This document shows, piece by piece, positions 37,210 through 49,164 of a stretch of DNA of 64,000 nucleotides. This DNA comes from Tetrahymena elliotti 4EA. Lineage: Eukaryota; Ciliophora; Oligohymenophorea; Hymenostomatida; Tetrahymenidae. The stretch spans positions 620,001-684,000 of the forward strand of contig JH720319.1 in NCBI GenBank assembly GCA_000231825.2, given 5' to 3'. A program made the position numbers and the translations under genes. The notes beneath the pieces were generated by a model that worked only from the letters and a program-made list of their open reading frames with translations, had not been told where the DNA came from and searched no databases. How positions within the stretch are numbered: the first letter of the stretch is position 1; each line of letters begins with the position of its first letter.

Positions 37210-38050
37210 AACAAATTACTAATTTTTTGAGTACTCCTTTAGTTTAAAATTCATTTAAGTTAAAGGGAGAGAAATAGAAAAAAAATAATTCAACATGAAG
37301 CATCTTATTTTAGTATTCTTAATTAAATTTATAAAATAAATAACTAATTATTCATTCATTCTTTTATATCTTTTGTAACATTTCTTTTCAAAGTATCATC
37401 ATATTAAGTAAACACATATTTTCATTTTAAAAAATCATACTCTCATTTAAATTAAATAAAATATTAAAAATTCTCAACTCTTTCAAAATTTCAAATGAAA
37501 AAATTCTTCATTGAAAACATAACAAATTGATTTTATCAAACATAAAAAATAATTCAAATCAAAATTTCAAAGTAAAAGGAATTTTACTAATTTAAAATTA
37601 AATAAAATATAATAATTTGAAATATTTTTTATCTTAATCTTTATTTTTATTAAAAATTTAAAATTTATCTAATTAATAAAGTCTTATTGAATACGCTTGT
37701 TGTCTGATTTAATAAGCAATTTTGTACATTTAAATTTAAAGACTAATAATATTTTGAGAAGTATCTTTTAAGAGACATTTAATTGTATAAAATTATTAAA
37801 CAGATTTAGATTTAATATGATATTTATACAAGTAAATATATCATTTAAAGTGATTACAAAAAAAGGAGTTTTTAAAATTAGATTTAAGGTATAAAAATAA
37901 ATGAATTTAATAAGTAAAATACAATTGAGTTATTTAAATTTCATATAATAAAATTAATTATATTAAAAATGTGTTTAATAGTATAGTTATTAATTATATT
38001 AGTTTTAGTATAGTTAGTAGTTTTTGATTTTTAGATAGTTGTTTTTTAGG
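37210..38050. other. Intergenic spacer, convergent genes
   Basis: AT-rich DNA between two 3' ends. No gene or repeat recognised. Confidence 0.45.
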
Positions 38051-39486
38051 TCAGCATATAGATTTTACATAATATCTTTATGTTTCACTGCAAATAATGC
38101 TTTCATTTTAGATTGGTGTATTTTATTCAAGTTTTAAATAAATTCTTGCACTATCATTTGAACTGATACTGCTACTGCTGTTTGTCAAATTATTTTATTA
38201 TTTTACATAGAATCCATCTATTAATCTCTGAATTTGTAGAGAGCTATCGCTATTTAATCCAAATAAATTAATATGATCTTCCTAGTCTGGACCGATTGTA
38301 ATATATTCATCATTATAGATTTTAAAGGTATTTTCAAAAGAAGAGTTTTCTTAAATAGTTTTCAAAGAAATAGTTCCTTCTTAATGATCTATGCTGGTGA
38401 CATGAATCTGATAATCATCAATTTTAATAATTTTGTTTTAATTTAACTTCAAAGGTCTATCTTAAATTTGAAGATATAGATCTTCATTAGTATTTTTAGA
38501 TTAAGCATGGAATGAAAAATTCTTATACTCCAGTTTTAAATCTTCTAACTCAAAATCACTTCCTTTGATTTCTAACTCATCTTTATTTATTTAAAAAATA
38601 TATTTAAGTATTTTGAAACAAAATTGTAAATAAAAGTTTATTTCAAAGAAAAATTAAAGTTTTTAATTAACAACTTATTTTTAAAAAAGAAAGTAATTAA
38701 TTTGTATTTGATTAATAAATTAGATAAAATTTTTACCATCATCTTCAATGAGATCGAGTCTTTATATTTTAACAGTAGAGAAGATTTGTCTTTCTCTTTT
38801 AAAGCTGTCATGGGCTTATTTCATGTCATCCATATTTGTTTTTAAATAGTTATTTTCAAAATATTCTAAAAAGGATGTTAATTCAAAGCAACTAGGGCGG
38901 TCTTCAGGTTTTATTTTCATACAGATAGGAATAATTTCAAAAAAGTACTCAGAATTCATATTAAAGCCTATTCTTCCTCTCATTGAAATTAAATTTTTTA
39001 AAGTGAATACAACATTGAGTAACAATCCTATAGACCAAATATCAGTTTTTTATGTTATCGAGCCATGTTATGAGTCTTTGAAAGACATTTGCAATTCAGG
39101 ACTGTGAAATAGCCAATCTGAATAATCACTGATGACATTAATTTCTTCATAAAATTCTTTTAAAGTGACCTATAAATAGTAAATAGTTAATTTAAATGAA
39201 ATAATAATAATTTGAAAATTTTACATTCATTTCATCATCAACCAAAATGTTTTGTGGGCATAAGTACTTGTAAGCTTTATTCTAGCAATGAATCAATAAT
39301 ATTTAAGAGCAAATATTTTTAAAGATTTTAAATCTTTGGAGACAATTAAGGTCCAAATTTTAATGAAGAATCTCTATTAATGTTCTCTAATAAAATAAAA
39401 TGAATTAGAACAAGATCGCAAATAATAAAAAATATATAAAGCCACAACCGCTTGATTATTTTAAATATTATAAATGAGGATTGCAT
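38051..39486 (-). CDS. Pseudokinase, truncated N-lobe
   Basis: Four exons (39486-39412, 39386-39225, 39169-38737, 38580-38051) give 399 residues. Residues about 17-260 follow a protein kinase from the hinge on: IFFIICDL, RTLIEILHQNL, then the helix before the catalytic loop (IFKNICSQILLIH), AYKYLCPQNILVDDEMN in place of the catalytic loop, LFHSPELQ for the APE motif, KTDIWSIGLLL for the DxWSxG helix, and IKPEDRPSCFELTSFLEYF for the C-lobe end. Key residues are gone: HRDxK is KYLC, no DFG is present, and the glycine loop and VAIK lysine are absent because the protein starts at about the fifth beta strand. About 180 polar residues follow. It is therefore a scaffold-like or decayed kinase. The first intron (39387-39411) would be only 25 bp, very short; if it is wrong the start lies elsewhere. 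Confidence 0.65.
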
Positions 39487-40654
39487 TTATTTTGTTTAAA
39501 ATTTTTAAAATATGGATTTAACATAAATATTTACTTGTTGCATTTTAATCTTGTTATTTCAAAAATTGTGTTATTCTAATTAATGTTAGAAGAGTATAGA
39601 TTTGGATCAGTTAGCTTAAGAATAAGTTTTGTTTTTTTATTTATCTGTGAATTATCTATCAAGTTTAATAAAGTTGATTTTTTGTTTTATTATTTAATTA
39701 TAATTTTGTTGTTTAGATTTCAAACAGATTTAAATTTGTCGATTTCAATCAAATTAAAGATAATGTTAAGCCAATGTCAGAAGAAAATTACATGGAAAAT
39801 TTATTTCTTATCTTGTAAATTAAGATTTTGTTAAAAAGAACTTTTAATTTCTATCATCGATCTGTTTTAATTAAAGGCAAAGGAAATAAAATGCTAAAAG
39901 CATATGAAATCTAACACACTAAAATCTAAAATTTAATCTCTAGCCATAATTGATCTGCTTATATAGACTTTATAAAATTTAGTAAAATTGTTTGTTTAAC
40001 TAAAATAACTATCAAACATATGTAAATTTTTTTTTCCATTAAAAAGTATTTATTTCATTCATGAATGTCTTTGTGAATTTAGATAGTGACAAAATTAATC
40101 TAAATTTATTCCCGTAGAAATATTTTTACAATAGTTAAGTTACTTATATCTAAAAATGCTTTGAAAATACCTTTATAGCATTAAAACTGGTTGTGTGTAT
40201 TAAAGCTTTTAGAAAAAATAATTTTAATAATTGTAAGACTTAGACAATATCTTTTGAAATGTAACATTAATAAATACTTAGAAAATATCACTCAACCAAT
40301 ACAAAATATATTTATTTGAAAAAAATAAGGCTACACTACTTTTTTAATTAAAATAAGAGTTGTGATTTTTAAAGATAAACTGACTTTTTACCAGAAAAAA
40401 TTTTTATTTTTAGAATCCTTAAAAATGCCACAAGTTTTATTGAATATTTGATATTAAGGCTAGTAAAGATGCAAATTAATTTAATCAAAGAATAAAGTCA
40501 CTTTTAAATACCATCTATTAAAAATGGAAAATAGAATTATATTTATTTTTTAAAAAGTTTATTAAAAATGATATTTTTTTGTTAATTCTGAGATAACATC
40601 ATCACAATGTTATATTCCTGCCCTTTTGTTGAATTCTCCTCAAATTTTTGTGGT
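39487..40654. other. Intergenic spacer, with a possible gene remnant
   Basis: 1.2 kb between two minus-strand genes. The only coding-like text is on the plus strand at about 39720-39953 (separate entry). The remainder is AT-rich without features. Confidence 0.45.
39720..39953 (+). pseudogene. Possible remnant of a nucleotide cyclase C-terminus
   Basis: After a possible acceptor (TTGTTTAG at 39711-39719) a plus-strand frame runs to TGA 39951-39953 and reads ISNRFKFVDFNQIKDNV, PMSEENYMENLFLIL and then FYHRSVLIKGKGNKMLKAYE. The K-G-K-G followed by a short gap and Y resembles the end of adenylate/guanylate cyclase catalytic domains (pattern VKGKG-M-TY). No cyclase active-site sequence lies upstream within the available space, so if real this is a broken fragment. 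It may equally be chance, since with one stop codon open frames are frequent. Confidence 0.28.
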
Positions 40655-42737
40655 TCAATCAAAATCAGAAGAAATATTATCTTTTAATGATGTATTCCTC
40701 TTTTCAATCACAAATTTAGTATCTTACTCCAGACTATTCTTAATTTAATGTTCGTGAAAATCCGAGCTCAAAGCATCATCACTGGATATTTAGATTTTAA
40801 AATTATTCTTTGTAAGATTTTTTGTGTTACTTCTTTGTAAATTTGACTTTTCTCCATCAGCTAATTTATCATCTTATGCATCTGAAAGCAAATTGCTTGA
40901 TATTTTACCTAAATTATCATCCTCGTCATCATCAAGCTACTCCTAAAAACTCTTTGAAGAGCGCTGTCTGTCCTTTAGATATTGAATCATTAAGCTTAGA
41001 AACATTAGGGATATACATAATGGTTACACTGCAGTACTTGTATTTGTCCAGCTTTATGGCTATTCATTAAATATGTTATAGAGGGCGTTTACAATTCTAT
41101 CTAAAGCAGAAAATATTGGAATTATTAAGTATGAAAAATCACCATATCTAAGGAGATCAAAAACCAACACTATTGGCACTCCAACCTAATAAGTGCAGTA
41201 AAAACTGAATTCAAAAGCTCCAATCAAGATTTCAAAGGCTAATTATGGAATTATATCATAATGATACAGTAAAGAAGAAATATAAGAAATAGACAACCCT
41301 ATTGCACTGCATATTGCCATTCTTAAAGTGAATTCTTAATTACGAACATCAAGTATTACTCCAAGAGCTACTATACCACCTAAACCACCCAATCCAAACA
41401 TACCCAAATAAAAGATGTATTTGCCAAAGTCCGATGAATCAATAAATGGTTAAACTGATCCTAAGAGCTGGTTTCTAGTATACCAATCAAATAATTTCAA
41501 GCATATTGAAGATATAAAGAAGAAAAGTAAATGTTTAAGTTGAGGTAATTACTTAAAGAAATTTATTTTAAGGGCTTCATTATCATCTTCATAAACTTTC
41601 TTAACAAAAGATTAGTTCAAACCCCATATATTTTAAATAATACCAACTCTTTAATCTTAAATTTTTTCCTTTTTCTATTCTTAATTAGCTTCATTCTGAT
41701 CTATTTAGGAATCATTATTCACTTCATTATTAATATTTAATCCCATAATACTAGGTTTTCCTTGAATTATCAAACCTAAAATAGAACTAAGTAGTAAACA
41801 AATAAACATAATTTTATCCTTGACATCATTTATTTCTTTATTTATTTAAAATAAAAGTTAATAATTTTAAATAATTAAATATTTTCTGAATTCAGAAAAT
41901 TAATTAAATCCATTTTATTTCTTAAGATTTTGCTTTTATTTTCTCAAATTATTCTTTTATGCAAATATCTTTACAATTTTTAAATATTATGTGGCTTTAA
42001 ATATGAATAAGAGGTAGTGCTTGTTTAATAAAAAGTCTATCAAAAAAATAAATAAAATGCTAAAAAAATATTTTTTTTACTTTATTATGCAATACCAACA
42101 TCCCAGTAAACTGTTAAAATACTGAAAAATTCGTTTAAAAAGTAAGTTAAACCCACACAAAGTACTAGCTTTTTATTACTATACCAGTTTTTCATCATAA
42201 CAAGAAGTCTACCAAAGAGAATACTCCTACTAAAAGCAAAAAATATTGTGATGAAGTACCTTTTGGTTAAATTCAAATAATAGAAATTTTATGCTTTCAT
42301 CTTTAAAAGAAAGGGGAGAATTTTACTGTAAGAAAAGACTTGATGTAAAGAAAGGTAATGCTGTTGTTACAATGATGTAAAACAAGAATTGAACCAAAAG
42401 ACAAGCAGATATAATAAGAACATTATCACTCATAATTGCAAGAGGAGCAGCTGAAATAAAGAAAAAAGCTTCAAGCAGGTAATATACTAAATTTTAGACT
42501 GTATTACCCTAACTATTAGCTTTTAATAAATCAAACATTAAAAAATTAATATCGCACAACAATAAGATAAAAACGGAATGAAGAAACTTCGTTACAAGAA
42601 ATCAGAGATAATAACCAGTTTAGAATTTAATGAGAGCAACTCAATGAAATGCCCACAAAAAATCCTACAAGAAGGCGATATATTTTTAATTTTAATACTA
42701 AATCCTTAGCAGAAATCTAAAATTCTAGAGCTTCCAT
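40655..42737 (-). CDS. Major facilitator superfamily transporter
   Basis: Four exons (42737-42616, 42512-42327, 42229-42081, 41835-40655) give 545 residues with all joins in phase. There are about twelve hydrophobic segments in two halves. The first half contains FFISAAPLAIMSDN, CLLVQFLFYIIVTTALPFF and the typical fourth/fifth helix text RSILFGRLLVMMKNWYSNKK followed by LVLCVGLTYFLNEFFSIL. The second half, after a charged Q/E/K loop, has HLLFFFISSICLKLFDWYTR, YLGMFGLGGLGGIVALGVIL, AICSAIGLSISYISSLLYH, ILIGAFEFSFYCTYQVGV and CISLMFLSLMIQYL. The order of helices and the R--FGR---- motif fit MFS proteins of the MFSD1-like kind, but the substrate is unknown. The cytosolic C-terminal 100 residues are rich in S, D, K and N. 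The second exon's borders rest on phase and are less certain. Confidence 0.65.
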
Positions 42738-43102
42738 GAAAATCAAAAAACTAAATTATTAGCCAAATTAAATCAACAATAATAATATATAAAAAGCATA
42801 ATATAATTATACTTTCTTATCATTTGTTATTTATATTTTCTTAAATTATTTATTTTTCTGGCTTAATCTAATTCATATTCTAAAAACACCTATTCATTAT
42901 AATATTTCTATTGTAATATTTATACATGTAAATGCTTAATCACTTTGCATAATTGCTTCAAAATTATCTAATATGTATTATTCTAATGATTAATATAAAA
43001 CATGAAAAGAACAAATTTAACAACAAATTTATTATGAATGATATTTCTTTCATAAAAAAATCATCAAAGTATAATTCAATTTATGATAGTATCAAAAATT
43101 CT
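42738..43102. other. Intergenic spacer, tandem genes
   Basis: 365 bp between the P5 ATPase stop and the MFS gene start, both minus strand. AT-rich, nothing recognised. Confidence 0.4.
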
Positions 43103-46100
43103 TCACTCTTTCTTTATCTTTTTTTGAAGGGCATTATAAACTATTCCTAGAAGTGTATTCTCAAAGAAATAGCTAAGTAATATATAACCAATACCTGCTA
43201 TGCACATGAAAGAACACCAAGTAAATGACATAGAAGTGTTTATGTAGAAATAGTAGTAATTTAGAGATGGAACTAAACACATCTAAATGCAATAACCCAA
43301 AAGAATCATGAAATTGCATACAAATAACTATATTAATTAGAATTGTACTTAAAATAAAGTTTAAAAAATTTTTTATTAATTACTTTATTTGTAAAGAAAT
43401 GATTTTTGAATGGCTTCCCATCAGAGTAGCAAAGAGATAAAGCTAGATAGATAAAATTTGAAAATAGGAAGAGAGTTGATACTTCTGAGGAATTCCAAGT
43501 CATAATATCCTCTTTTTCATAATACTACTTATTAGCTTCAATTCCTTCAAAGAATTTCTAAGCTGATAGCAAATACAATATAATCAACTGTGTAATGATA
43601 TTCAAAAAAGTATGGCCACCAAGAGAAAGCATATTTTTTAAAGAAATCAATGATTAATCAGGTAATTGCATAGAAAGTTTGCTCGAAGCACTAGTCATAC
43701 CTTGTTAATTTTAAATTATTGATAGCAATTTTATTTTAAAAAAAAATATATTTACCCATGGTTAAGATGAGAGAAGAGACAACTAGGATATCTATGTAAA
43801 GTAGCTAGAGATCTGATTGCATGGAAAAGCAATAGTATAAAATAGTCGTTGTTGTAAATTATACTATGCTATACATGGCTATGAAATTGAAGTTGTTAAA
43901 TGCTGTTTTAAGTCCTGCTCTGCATTAAATAAGGACATCTATTATATTTGATATGCATTCACCACTAAATGGAGCACTTATAGAAGCTTCTAATTAAGAG
44001 AGTGCTAAACCAATATCTGCCTATTTCAAAGCTCCACAGTCATTAGCTCCATCTCCAACCATAGCAACAGCTTTTTACTAAAATGAAAAGAAGAAATAAA
44101 AATAAAATTTGAATAAATAATTGAATTACTCTTTTTTAAAGCAACTCAACTAAATATGTTTTATGGTTAGGTTTCATTCTTGCAAAAATTCTAGTTTTCT
44201 CTAGAAGCATAAGGGACAAATCATTTACTTCTCCTTTGAAATAAATCTCATCAAAAACAGCTCCATTCATAACAAAACCTTCAGTCTTTTAATTCTGATA
44301 AAAATAAATAAACATATTTTAAGTTAAGCAAGAAAATTACTAAAGCTTCTCTGATAAAGGTGTCTAAAACATATTATGAAATAGGTTAATGTAAAGTATC
44401 AGGTTCTTCCTTTAATTCACCACTACTGCTGCCATCTGAATTCTTATTAAGTTATTCATCATTTTCGATATCTATAGAATCTTCTCCAATTTTCTGAGAA
44501 GAGGTTGTTGAAATTTTATCTGACCTAATTTGTGAATCTTGTTGGTTATCTTTAATTTTGCTTTTTTCTTTATTTTCACAACCATTTATGTTTATACCTT
44601 CAGATTTTTTTCCACTTGAAATAGCTTAGATAAGGCTTTCTTCTCCTTATTCGTTAATTTTTATTGTTGAGTTATTTGCCAAAGAGCTGTTTTCCGAACT
44701 AGCTTGTTTTTTTCTTTCATCTTTGCTACTTTTATCTTTGAATTCTTATTCTTTCATTTTCTTTAAAGGTTTTAATAATTTGAGCTCTGCTTTATTATTT
44801 TCTTATTACTCTAAGTTAGATTAATCTTCATTTTCTTAAGACTCAATTGAATCTAATGATGAAAGTTCGTCAGAAAGATATTCATCTAACTCATCTACTT
44901 CTGATACTTCTGCATATGTATTAAATTTGCTATTAGTAAGCGTTAATCTCTTACTATTACCGAGTTGAGCTAAATTGATAAAAGTAACATTATCTTCAAA
45001 ATCAAAAAAATGGCATTTTTCTCCAACTGAGAGAGCAGTTTAAGGATTATCACCAGTAGCCATAATTATATTGATTTTAGCTTCTTTAAGCTATTAGAGA
45101 GTTTAAGCTGTAGCCCCTTTTAAAGGATTCTCAAAGAAAACAAAACCTAAAAAGTTCATTTCACTTTCAATTAATTCTGGTAATGAGTTGGTTGAATTAA
45201 TATTTTAGTTATCATTCTGTTAGTTTTGATTTAATTAAGAGTATGTTATCTTTTTATATGCAAGTGCAAGAACTCTTAATCCTTCTTGAGTGTATTTATC
45301 TAGCATTTTATGATAGTTTTTAGGATAATTGTCACATATTTTATGTATAGCTTCTGGTGCTCCTTTAGAAAATACATGTAAAAATTTGTTTTGAGAATCT
45401 ATTTCTGATTTATCTTCACAGATGACAGTCATTTTCTATCTCTCACTAGAAAACTCAAGTGTTTTGACAATCTTGAATTACTATCCAAACTAACTAGAAA
45501 TTTCACCATTAGCAAATAATTTGCAGCCAGATATATTCAATAATTGAATTTCCATAGGATCACCAATAAGTAAACTCTTTTAGTCATTTTTTGATATTTC
45601 TTATTTAGGTGATTATTAGTAATTTTTTCTAATCATAATAGAGTGGCATGATCCCATGCAATTCAAGCTAATTTGCATTGATTTAGATATCTCCTAAGTA
45701 TTTACTTTTTAGAAAATTTTCAAAATGTCTTACTTTTCAAGTTGATTTTTAAAAAAGTTTCCATTATCATCAATTGGTAAAAAACCCTTTAAATCCATTC
45801 TGTCTTCAGTCAAAGTACCAGTCTTATCAAAAACAACTGTGTCAACTCTACCTCCCACAACAACCTTATATTTTGAAATAATAATCAAAGCTAATCATTT
45901 ATATAAAATAAATTACTTTTTCAGAATTGATGCAAAATATTTTTTTCTATTTCAGCATTTACATAGAAAACACGATACCTACTTACAAAGCAAAAGGTAA
46001 ACTAGGAGGAACAGTGACAGTAAGTAAGTCAGTCAACTTCAAAGCAATATAGTGCAGTTCCATAGTTTGATAAAGCCTAGGAAGTAGAATAGCAAAAGCA

Positions 46101-47673
46101 ACAAATGTCAAAGCAAATAAGAATTTCAAGAATTTTATTGATTCTTCATAAAATCTATTTTTTAGAATTAATATTATAAAATATGTATTGTTTTCATTTA
46201 ACTTACTTGAATGAGTGAGGTCTTGGAAAAAGAATGGATCTAACTAATTAGCCTCTATGAGTAGTAAACCCTGTTCTAATAGCAAGTGCTAAGCATCCAT
46301 GTTGATCAGTGTTATTCTAAATTTATATAACACTAGTTCCCTCATATAAAATGCATTTCTTATCAACTTCTTCATTAAATTCATAATTATATTTTAAAAC
46401 TGGAACAGATTCACCAGTTAAGCTTGCTTCATTTACAAGTGCCTATCCCTACATTAAAATACAATCACAAGGAATTTTCATTTAATCTTTTTTTGATGAA
46501 AACCAATAAAAATATTAATTAGATCCAATAAACTTTACCATGAATGTAAAATAAATCCCCTGGAAGTAAGCTAGATGATTTCTACTTTTAAATTTAATCT
46601 CTTTCAATCATAACTTCAGTCTCATAAAAGGCGATTTTAGTGAAAGAAGCTAAATTACTACGGATTTAGCATATATTCGAAGCAGTAGAAACACTTAAAA
46701 TAACAGTAATTGCTATACAAAAAGCATAATAGTCATCGTATGCCCATATGCAAACACTAAATATTTAGAACATAAAGAAAGGATTAATTAATTCTTTATG
46801 TAAGTAGCTCCAATAACTTGGTATAGGAATTTGCATAATGCATTTGCCATAGCATTATTCAAGGAGATTAATCTACTCCGAATTCAATCCTTTTCTTCCT
46901 AGTTAAGTTTTTTCCAAGAAGTTAGTGTAGTTAAAATGAATGCATTTGAAATATTAATCTTCTTCACAAAAGATATATCTTAAAAACCTATTACAATAAA
47001 TGAATAAAATATGTAAGAAATATAATTTTAATTTTATCAAACTCAGATCAAAATAAAAAAGTAACATCACAAAAAAAGAATTTAATTTTTTTATTTAACT
47101 AATAAATCTAATTAGTTTATTATATGTTTATATAAGTTAATACTTAAATGATAAAATTATTACCTATTATCAAAAGATATAGCTGATTTGAATTAGATCT
47201 CAAAATCTACCATTTTTAAAAATAAAAAAAAACAATCAATTATTAGCCTATGATAGGTGTAAATGCTAGAAGCTTGTTATTTGTTTTATCTTTTAACTTT
47301 TTTTCTTCTAAATTTGGTGCTTATTTGCAATAATGCATTTTCGATGAAATCAAATCAATTTACTTTCTTCCTCTGGTATCATAATATCATTACGTTTTAC
47401 TATTTAAAACGTATTATCTAGTTAAACTATCAAGAAATGTGTGGCTTGTTTGATGTCATCAGTATAGCAGTATCTAAGTTTCAAGAGGCTTCTTTCGTAC
47501 CAGTTTTCTAACAAGTAGAAGCCTCCAAAAGTAATTATGTTGAGGAATATTATTAAGAGCTACTTGTACTATTACTATTGGAGAGCGTATATTTCTTAGA
47601 TATAGCACTCACCTTCTATTTAAGAATTTATTATCTTTATTTACCCTGGTCTCTTTAATTCTTACTCATCCAT
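43103..47673 (-). CDS. P5-type ATPase (P5B-like cation/polyamine pump)
   Basis: Eleven exons (47673-47364, 47319-47298, 47247-47164, 46978-46539, 46486-46207, 46154-45917, 45864-44341, 44294-44130, 44077-43756, 43700-43384, 43327-43103) give 1308 residues. Diagnostic features are an N-terminal hydrophobic hairpin before the pump core, RYIFCEEDQYFKCIHF near 138, KELINPFFMFQIFSVCIWAY near 200, ALVNEASLTGESVPVLKYNY near 300, PPSLP in helix 4 (about 428-432), the phosphorylation loop VVFDKTGTLTEDRMDLKGF with Asp471, KGAPEAIHKIC, MATGDNPQTALSV and VAMVGDGANDCGALKQADIG (about 1027-1046). PP-LP plus DKTGTLTED mark type P5; the S in PPSLP fits P5B (ATP13A2-type, lysosomal polyamine export in animals). 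Between the nucleotide-binding part and the hinge sits a roughly 170-residue insertion of S, E, K and N. The mini-exon 47319-47298 is 22 bp but needed for phase. Confidence 0.92.
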
Positions 47674-49164
47674 TACCCTACTTAATCGATTTGTAATTCC
47701 TTTTTTAAGTTTGCTTATATTTTAATTTTCTTATAGAAAAATTTCCTAACCCTACTCTAATTAAATATCTAAAAAACTTTAGATTTTTACAAATTAGACT
47801 TTTACTAAATACAAAAAATTATTTAATTATAAAAGTTTCTTTCATTTTTCTGGACATTTTAACTACAGCTAAAATTCTGAATTCAGAAATAGAACAAGCT
47901 TGTAGAACAAAAATTTTTCTATCTTAACTCATTCAAATGAGTGTTACATTTGAAATCAAGGCATTTTATTGAATTCAGTGAATAAGTTAAAACAAAAATA
48001 GTTTTTATTTATTAAAAGTCAAAATATTTTACTGGTAATTTGTAAAAAAAGATTTTATTGTTACGAAATTTAAATTAGATTAGGAAATATATTTCTTTTT
48101 TTATTTAAATCAGGTTAGGTGGTTAAGCCTATAATTAGAACTAATTTGATTAAAAAATTCATCAAAATCGAAAAAAAATTAAGATGAATGATAGATAAAA
48201 ATTTTAATTTTTTCAGTCTTTTTAAATAAATAATGTACAATCAATCTGGTAAATAGGTAACATATTTAGTTTGATTTTTTAATGATAAAATTTATTTGTA
48301 TTGTTCATTCATATTTAATTTGTCTTTTATTTTTAATATTCAATAAAAATCTAAATTATGGATAATACATAATTTTATTGACTGAAAAAAAATAGAAAAT
48401 CTAAGATTAAGAGTAATTATCTAAGTCTAAACACATTCGACCCATCAAACTTTTTATTAATTTTTATTCCAAAATAAATGTAAGATATTTTTCTCAAGTT
48501 AATCACTTAATTTTTGTTTATTAGTTTACAAATTTTTAGATTTCACTTTTTCAAGAAAAATAAATTACAAACCATGTTAAATAAATAGATTTTTTTAATT
48601 TACAATTAATTTAAAAAGGCAGTAAAATTAATATTCTGTCTAAAAAATTAATTAATGAAGATCTATAAATGTATTAAATTTTTTTTCAAAAATGAAAAAT
48701 TATTACAAGTATTATTTTTAAATAATAAATTTCTTTTTTTAATTAATTAAGTGTCATAAAGGTTTTATTTTATGAAGGAACATATTTTAATTAGATAGAT
48801 ATAATAAAGGTTTTTTATATTTATAATCTTTCTTTAGAAAAATTAGAGAAAGTAAAAAGTGGATACGAGCTTAATTAAATTTTTATCATAAAGAAGAAGT
48901 TAAAGGTTTTGATTGTTATATTATCAAATTTGGAAATAATTGATGCTTTTTATTATATTTAAAATATTTTAAGTAATACAAATATATAGAAGTGTATTTG
49001 CTTATTTTAAAATTTGATTAATTAACAAACAGTATTTTTAACACTGATTTGACAACTAATCAGCTTTTTTTACAAATAATATTTGATTAATCTCTGATTA
49101 TAGATTTTGGTATTTAGGAAAATATATCTGATTAAAACCAGTCAAGTATCAGTAAAAGAATAAT
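47674..49164. other. Intergenic spacer, divergent genes
   Basis: 1.5 kb of AT-rich DNA between two start codons facing away from each other. It holds two promoters; no coding frame or repeat stood out. Confidence 0.45.
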
